46,757 nt of DNA from Prevotellaceae bacterium UBA2448. Its GTDB lineage: Bacteria > Bacteroidota > Bacteroidia > Bacteroidales > Bacteroidaceae. The position numbers and the translations under genes are program-made. The notes below the pieces were generated by a model. It was not told the DNA's origin. It was given only the letters and a program-made list of their open reading frames with translations, and searched no databases. This document shows positions 9,352-18,300 of the stretch, piece by piece. Each line of letters opens with the position of its first letter. Positions within the stretch are counted from its first letter, which is position 1. The stretch is from contig DDQG01000039.1 in the NCBI GenBank assembly GCA_002342585.1, forward strand, positions 24,893-71,649, given 5' to 3'.

Positions 9352-9385
9352 GAATTGAGAGTTGAAAATTGAAAGTTGAGAATGA
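9337..9385. repeat. Heptad repeat array spanning a stop and a start codon
   Basis: Seven 7-bp units (AAAATTG, AAAATTG, AGAATTG, AGAGTTG, AAAATTG, AAAGTTG, AGAATGA) run through the last codons and TGA of the upstream lipoprotein gene and end on the likely ATG (9382) of the giant gene. The whole junction is therefore made of repeat. Confidence 0.9.
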
Positions 9386-12300
9386 AAATTAAAGATATGC
9401 GCAAGATAACAACCATCCTATTACTTTGTTTGTCTGCAACACTGATGCAGGCACAGATTATTATTGGTGGTAATATCTATGGCGGAGGTAATGCCGGCGA
9501 CACAGGTGGAAGTTCTAAGGTAAATATCTATGCCGGCAATCTGCATGCCGTATTTGCAGGTGCCCGCATGGCTAATGTTGGCGGTTATTCCTTCATACAT
9601 CTCGATGGTGAACATGCCTCTGACTATATCCTTGCCGACTATATCTATGGTGGTAACGATATCGCCGGAACTATCGGCACTTCTGCAGAAATTCCAACAG
9701 AACTGACGGAAGTAGGTGATAAGTCAGTGGACCCAACAAAGAATGAGATTGACAATACATGGAATGCCTTTGTGCGCATATCTACAAAGACCATAACAAC
9801 AGGTACAGGCAACGAGGCTGTAACAACAGAAGACCCTAATGCCAAGAAAATATATGTTGGACAGCTCTTTGGCGGCGGTAATGGCTACTATACCTACGAG
9901 CCACAGCCCTCTGGACCTGGTACGGTTGTCAAGAATGCGGATACGGGTGAAGTGGTGGTGTCCAGTACGAATGAATTGTCATCACCAACACTCGGTAAGA
10001 CCTACTTGGAACTTCTTGGCGGTTCTATCGTCTATGCTTACGGTGGTGGCAATGATGCCACTATCACCGACAAAACGGTCATTTGCCTCAACAACCCGAG
10101 CGAGGTTGTTAACAGCATCAAGGATACTCGCGTGACTACAGAGGATGAAGGCGAACTGCTTACCGAAGCGCGCTTCCAAATAATGAGAATCAACACCACC
10201 TTCTCTTATCCAAGCAGTGACGAATACCAAATTGGACGTTTCTTTGGCGGAAACAACAAGGCGGATATGGCTATCCGTCCACGATGGAACCTGCAACGCG
10301 GCAAAGTCCGCAACCTCTATGGTGGTGGTAACGAAGGTCGTATGACCAGTCCTGAGGGCTTGCTCATGCAGGTAGAAGGTGCAGGTATGGTAGTTGATAA
10401 CGTCTATGGTGGTTGTCGTAAGGCTGACGTGAAGCCTTTGTATAACAACAACGACGAAACTCCAGTTCCTTATAACCAAGTAGCACTGGATCCTTCGGAT
10501 AACCCGAACAACATTCCTGCAGGTTATGCTGCCCGTGTCAGAGTGCTGGCAGGTCATGTCAAAAACGTCTATGGCGGTAACGATATCTCTGGTAATGTCT
10601 ATGCAGGTAATACCGTTGGTATCATGACCCGTATCTATGGTGACGTTTATGGTGGTGGTAACGGCTCGTATGCTTATACAGATAATCCTCTGCTAAAGGA
10701 CGATCCGCGTTGGAGGGATTTCTACTACAATCCTGCTGAAATCCTTGCGGCAGCAGGCATTACAGGTGTGCCTGATAAACTTAAGTCTGCTACAGCCCTC
10801 AACCTTATCCGTCCTAACGCAGAGAAGGTGTCTATCCTCGTAAGAGGTACGATAGGTAATCCTACCATCGTGGATGGAGGTCTCTATGTGGGTGGTAACA
10901 GTGCTTCACTGCGACAGAACGTAGCGGGTATTGCTGCCGCTGACCAGACGCACATCAAGATTGGTTCGTACGCCATCATCGACAACGTGTTCCTCGGCAA
11001 CAACGGAGAGAACATGATCAAGTACGGTCCGGCTGACGCATCTGGTCATAACGAAGGTGTGCTGCGCACCATGAAGAGAACCGACCTCACTACTGATCCA
11101 ACAACCAAGTTCAACTCTATGAATTTGGAGGATCAGGAAGTCTTTGCCGAATATATGGACGGCTGTGCCATGAAGGTGAAGTCAACCGTTGTCTTCGAGA
11201 GCACAGCCAATGGCGATGCTGCTGACTACATCCCTTATTCTACACAGTTTGGTTCGTTCTATTGTGGTGGTAATGTGGGTAGTATGATTACTGAAGGTAA
11301 GACAACCATCAACTTCAGCGATAAGGTGATTATCTATAACAAGGTGGTGGGTGGTTGTAACAATGCTTTCGTTACTCCTCAAACAGGTTATAATGCTATC
11401 TACGAAGGTGGTATAAATGGTAATCCTGACCCTGCACCAGCAGGCTCACCCGATGGAACTATAGGTGACAAGTTGGAGCTGAACTTCTCTGGTCTAAAGA
11501 TACAGCCCAAGCGCTGGAATGATACACATACAGAGCTGATTTGGAACACTATCAGCTCGTCAACAGGTCTCCCCGTTGAACCTATAACAGAAGGTGCCTC
11601 TCCTGAGAGTCCTGTCACAAGTGATGATGACGACTTAGATCGTCGTTTTGATGGAGGTAATATCTACGGAGGTTGCTACAACACTGGTTTCGTGAATGGC
11701 AATGTCGTAATCAATATCAACAGTTCTATCGTTGACCGTGATATTCTTTTCGATACTGTAGAAGAGGATGAATCGGGTGAGGACAAACTCTACGGTAACG
11801 ATCAATATCACATCACTAAGCGAAATAGTGGTGTCATCCTCTCCGAACAGGGTATGGACGTACTGGGTAAGGCGCTCAACGTGTTTGGTGGCGGTAAGGG
11901 TGTGGAAACTGAGATATGGGGCTCTGTCACCATCAACCTGAATCGTGGTTATATGTTCCAGATATTTGGAGGTAGTGAGGAAGGCGGTATCGGTAAGGGA
12001 ACCTATAACTGGACTACTCAAAAGATTGATTACTCCTATGACCCAAGATACAGCACCTATATCAACCTGAAAGGTCCTATTGCTGGTGTCTCAAGGCATG
12101 ATAATATGACAGAGGATATAGCTGAATGTGAGTTTATGTATGGTGGCGGTTTCCTTGGTACTACAGCTGGTAACTGTATCATCAACTTAGGTAACGGACG
12201 TATCTTCGACTCCTTTGCCGGAGCATGTAATGCGGATGTCCTCGGACACACTGAGACGTATATCGGTACTAACGGTTTCCCATACGTTCGTGACTTCGTA

Positions 12301-15300
12301 TATGGTGGTAATGACCTCGGTGGTCGAATACTGAATACAGCCAACTTCAACAGTCGTCTGCGCAACGATGCTGTTCGCGGTAAGGTACATAATACTGACA
12401 TGCTCAATGCCTCTGCATATATGGAATATGTACAGGGACGCGTAGAGAAAATATTTGGTGGCGCATATGGTGTGTATGATTATAAGGATGAGCACTTCCG
12501 TAAATACTTTGATGCCGCAGGTCATGCAAAGACTGGCTATCACAAGCCTTTCTTGGATAATGCTTTCATCAACTTCCGTCCTAACGATACCAACAACCCT
12601 CTGAATACTGTACATCAGATATACGGAGCTGGTCAGGGTTACCTTGGCGAAGAAGAGGAGGACTTGATGCAGAACCGCAGTTATATCCTTATTGACGTAC
12701 CACAGACAATGCAGACCTATCAAGACACTGAGGTATTCGGTGCCGGAGAAAGTGGTGGCGTAGGTATGGGTGTAGAAAAAGCCACGGCTGACGCACCAGC
12801 AACAGCACATAAGGCATCAGCAATCATCGATCTGTTGAGTGGTCAGTTCAAGGCTGTCTATGGTGGTAGTTATCAGGAAGGTGTGACACGACGCACAGTG
12901 GTCAACGTACCAGAGGGTTCTACCTTCCGTGCTGAGGCTATCTTTGGTGGCGCTTACGGTCTGTATAACGAATATCGGTGTGACGTATATGAAGCAAACG
13001 TCAACTGGAACAGTAGCGATGCCCTCGTGGGTGGCTACCGTACAGGTCTCTATGGTGGTAACAACAACTGCCGCCGCACATTCTATGGTCGCGTAAACGT
13101 TAATGCACCTGTATATTACGACAAAGAAAACCAATACTATGCTACCGTCTATGGTGCTGGTTATGGTAAGGATACATGGTCACAATATACGGAGGTAAAT
13201 CTGAATAGTACCGCTCGCGTATATGAGGTATATGGTGGCAGTCAGTTAGGTCGCGTGATGAATACAAAGTCTGTGGCTGCATGGGCTGCAGAAGCAAATG
13301 CTGAAGCTACTGCAACATACAATACAGAACACGCTGCTTGGGCGGCTTTATCGGACGAAGAGAAGGCCGCGACTCCAGAGCCACAGGCACCACACGCTAT
13401 TGAACTCTCATTGGGCACAACAGAATGTGAATACGAAGACACCGGACTGAATAATGATTTGGCTACAGCCAGAAACGGTAAGAAATACAATACCAACGTG
13501 ATCATCAACCAAGGCGCTGATGTCTGCGGTTATATGTATAACGGTAGTCTCAGTGGCGCATACGCCTATGGTGGTGGCTTAGGTAATGCTAATACTCCCA
13601 ATACTGGTGATGTCCACGGAACAACCTACATTGCTCTTCTTGGTGGTAAAGTGACAAAGGACCTCTACGCCGCAGGAACCGTAGGTTCGGTAAACAACAA
13701 ATACAACGTAGCTACTGATGACTTCGACCAGCCATTTATCGCTTCTGCCAATGCATATATAGAAGGCGGTACAGCACGTAACGTCTATGGCGGTGGTTGG
13801 CAGGGTAGTGTAGGTTATCACGCAGGAGCAATTGATGCTGCAACAACAAGTGATGTCCTTGGTGAAACTCACGTTGTCATCGGTAAGAAAGATGGTACAA
13901 GTTTCATAGACGGTCTTCCTGCCATCGAACGTAATGCCTATGGCGGTGGTGAAGGTGGTGCCGTATTCGGTACAGCCAACATCACTCTCAATAATGGTTA
14001 TATCGGTTATCGTCATTTCGACAGTGTTCCTACAACAGATACAGATCTCGACTACATACAAGTAGGCTCTGATTACTATCAGGAGAAACTGCACGACGAG
14101 ACTTGGTCTGGCGATGGTACTAACCGACTCTATGATAGTGGTTGTATCTTTGGTGGTGGTTATATTGACAATAGTAGTGTGGATAGAACCAACGTCAAGA
14201 TGTATGGTGGTGTAGTACGTAACTCCCTCTTTGGTGGTGGTGAGATTGCCGCTATCGGACGTGGTGTTATCTTGGCAAGCGGTGTTGATAATAGCGTTCG
14301 TTCCCTGAAGGGTATCTATAAGGCTGGTAAAACCCATGTAGATTTGTTCGAAGGACAAGTACAACGCAATGTATTCGGTGGTGGTCGAGGATATAACAAC
14401 CTTGGTGATGGTGGTACACTCTACTCCGACGGTTATGTCTTCGGACAGACAGAGGTACATGTACACGGAGGTATTGTAGGTACAGCGAAGGAACTCGATC
14501 GCGAAAATGGTAACGTATTCGGTGGAGGTGATATCGGTTATGTATATAGCGCATACGAGGAAGACGGCAAACTCTATGTCGGTATTAAGGACGGTGAACG
14601 CTACGACAACAAATGGGAGGGTTACTATTATGCTTATGAGAAGGGAAGCGACGCTTATATTCCTGGTCCTAAGCCTGCTGATAACGATCCTAACTGGGTC
14701 AAGGATGAAGGTGAGTATGTGCTTACAGAGGACTGTAAGGTGCTGGTTGAACCTTATTGTAGGGCGAAGTCTGCCGTTACTATCAATGAACACGCCTATG
14801 CCGAAGGTGAATATGTAACCACTGCTGATCTTCACCATCTTGCCAACAAACAAGACCCTGCTTGGAGCAGCTTGGATGATACTGGTATCACCATCTTTAA
14901 TGCCGTATTCGCTGGTGGTAATACATCATCAGGTTCTTCAACAGTGTATGCTAACACTACTACAGTATTCGGTAATGCTACTGCATCTATCCACGACGTA
15001 TATCACCGCGACCTGATTACCTTAGGTACAGGACACTTGGGTGGTTTGTATGGTGATGGTAACCTCACATTCGTGGACGGTTATCGCGGATTGAATATCA
15101 CCAACTATGGTACAGACTATTACAACATTGCCAAGGAAATTACGATTGAACAGTATCATGATCTTCCTGCCCGCGAGGCTGATTACTATCAGTTGAAGTA
15201 CAAGTGTATCAAGGAATGTACGGATAAGGATGGTACGCCCTATCATCCAGAAGGTGGAGGTAGCACCAAGGCTTCTACACTAACCATTGATGACCTGCTG

Positions 15301-18300
15301 ACGCTGTTTGAAGGTATTAAGGATGGTGATGTTGATATTCTTCTTAAGAATCCAGATACAGGAGAATGGTATCCTAACCCAATTTATTGGGAGGAGAATG
15401 GTGTCTGCTCTATCTACGCTGGTCGTCTGATGAATACCATTCAGCGTGCAGACTTCTGCGGTGTATTCGGTAGCCGTATGGTGATGCAGGGAGCAGAAGA
15501 CCGTGTACCTGAGATTGTGGATCACACCAACTATACCATCAACCGTGTACGTGAGGTATCACTCAATCAGAAACAGTCTGTCATTGATACAGATGCTGAA
15601 GAACCTGAAAAAGCGGTTCACGGCAACTATTTCGGTATCTACAGCATTGTAAACTACTTAGGCGCACTCACTAGTGACGTATTCTTCTTGCCTAACAAAG
15701 ACACCCGTGTTACTGAGAACGCTTCTAATTCTGACTACAAGACAGCCTCAAAGGCATACAACAATGGTGGTACTCCAGTTGCTTCAAGGGCATACGGAAC
15801 AGCTACCTACTACGACTGGAAGGCAGGCTTTGTAAAAGATCGTAAGCGTAATAACGGTACCAGTCCGAATAAGGTGGCTCTTGCCTCTGGTGTATATCTT
15901 GAGTTGACTACAGAACTGAGTTCTGGCGACGACCTGTACGATAAAGATTGGGGTTACATCACCGGTGTCGTAGAACTCGACCTCATCAACGTGCAGCCAG
16001 GTATGGGTGGTGGTTTCGTATATGCGAAGAACGTACATAAGGTAGGTTCTTATACAAAGCATAGCCACAACACTTTGACGGCCTTGAATGCTAATGCCGT
16101 TACACGACGCGACTTCACATTTAATGGTGCTGAAGTGGAATGGGAGACATCAGGTAACTTCATCCATAGTACCCAGACTATTATCGACGACTGCTATAAC
16201 GTCAGCGGTAAATATAAGGAAGGTGATGCAGTTCCTGCACACTACTGGTTTATCAAGGGTTCGGTATATGTTTATGACCAATATATCTCTGCATATACGG
16301 GTGCGCCTAATGCATACAGCGAGACGGTGGATATCCCATTGACCATCTCAGCTGCTTCACACGGTACGATTAAGCTCCTTAATGTGATGCCAAACAAGTA
16401 TGCTTACTATTCCGTTCATGATACAAAACTTAAGGAAGGTCAGAAAATTATCATCAACGATATAGAGTATCATCTGAACGACCCTATCAACTACTGGGAT
16501 TGGTACTTGCTAACCAACTCAGAGAAAGCGCTGTTCGTGGATGAGACATATGTAACTATCGCCGACTGCAAGTATAGCAGCGAGGACGCTGACGTCATCC
16601 CTGCCGGTACAGTAATGCTGCCTTCTGAATACGAAGAATTAAAGGCTGCTCACCCTGAGGTTTATCATGTAGAGAAACAGCAGATGGTGGACTTCGACTT
16701 CGTATATCGCTCTTCAAACAACATGAGCCACGACACAGGATATATGCTGACCTATAAGGTAAACAACCCGACAGATTGGAATACATGGTACACAAAGATT
16801 GCGAGTGCAAATCCTGTTGCTGATAAGAACCAAACTGATGGTGATGGCTATGAAGACGGACCTACCTATCACCTGAAGAACACCAGCACTGGTGGTGTGC
16901 TCGGACAGCGTGAGTATCAGGTAAGCAACCTCATCGCAGAGAGTGTTTACACTACTTACAACACCATGAAGACTACTCATCCAGAAGCTGTAGCTGCTCT
17001 TGGTAAACAGGCTGAATTCGAAGAAGCTTATATAGTTACTAAGGAGTATACCAATGGCAACGTTCACCTGAATGTCGGTACTTCTGTATCCAAAACACAG
17101 GCTGATGACATGGACGGCTACGTGGCTCCTGCTTTCATAAGCACAAGCACCATACAGCTCAGCAAGACAGAGTATATCTATGTCGGCAACCGCATGACAG
17201 CGGCTGAGAAAGAGGCATACAAGACAGCTTATCCTGTTGTGGCTGATATTATTGATGCAGATGTTGTTCCAGCTTATTATTGTAAGGATGAAGGTCTCTA
17301 TGGTGGTAACTACTACGAGGCAAATAAAAACTATCGTGGACTTGAAGTATGGAGTTCTATGTCGAAGACAGACCGTGACAAATTCGAATTCAACTACGAT
17401 GCCTTCGATGTGCTCATCGACCCTCGTTATAGTAGAAATGAAGAAGGCACCAGCGTTATCTATCCTGAAGGCAAGAAGTATCAATACGACTCTGACGCAG
17501 GAACATACCAGGCTGCTGTTGCAAACAGGGCAGGTTACTCATTGGAGAGGCCCGTTGACTATACCGCAACTTATAACGGTAGTGAGACTTCAATCCACAA
17601 CGGTGTGAAACTAGAGAATGGCAAAGAATACTTACGTACAGATTTCGAGAAGTTGCCTAACGAGAAGCGTCACTATACTCCTATCAATGTGAAAGCGGCA
17701 GGTAATGTATATGTTGTAAAGATTCCATTCCAAGTAGGTAATACACCATATTCTGTAGGTACTGTAATATCGGCAAGTACGTATGGTAGCATGGCCGACT
17801 CTGACAAGGGTAACATCACTACTCTGACATTCACTTCAGATAATGTGGACAAGACCTACTATTACTGCCGCGAAAACTATACGGTTGGTGAGAACACGGA
17901 AGGCAAAACTGTAACTGGTGTTACTGGTATTGGTGCTGAAAAGACTGGTACTTACAACGTAAATGGCAGTGTTCCTGCTGGTCTCGTTATCACTGATGCC
18001 AACTACGATGCATTGCCTAACTGGCAGATGGACTTCAGCATTCACGGTATCTCTCCAACAGAAACCAGTACGCTCTATGTGTCACGTTACTCTGACATCT
18101 TCGACCTCTCTAAGGAGAAGATCATCACTGTCATCTATCAATATGACTACGAGGAGTGTGATGTTACTGGTGCACACGTAACTCCTGTCAGCGAGCGTCA
18201 CGTAGTGAACATCCACGTCGTGTTCAAGAGTGGTGTTCCTTACGTAGAGGACATCAAGGCTCCACAGATTGTATTGCCTGGAACCTACGTCGGTATTCGT

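Noticed and set aside
13579..14853. Open frame of 424 codons antisense to giant gene 1
   Set aside because: Same cause: repeat composition of the sense strand. The translation is Ile/Thr/Val-rich without domain features.
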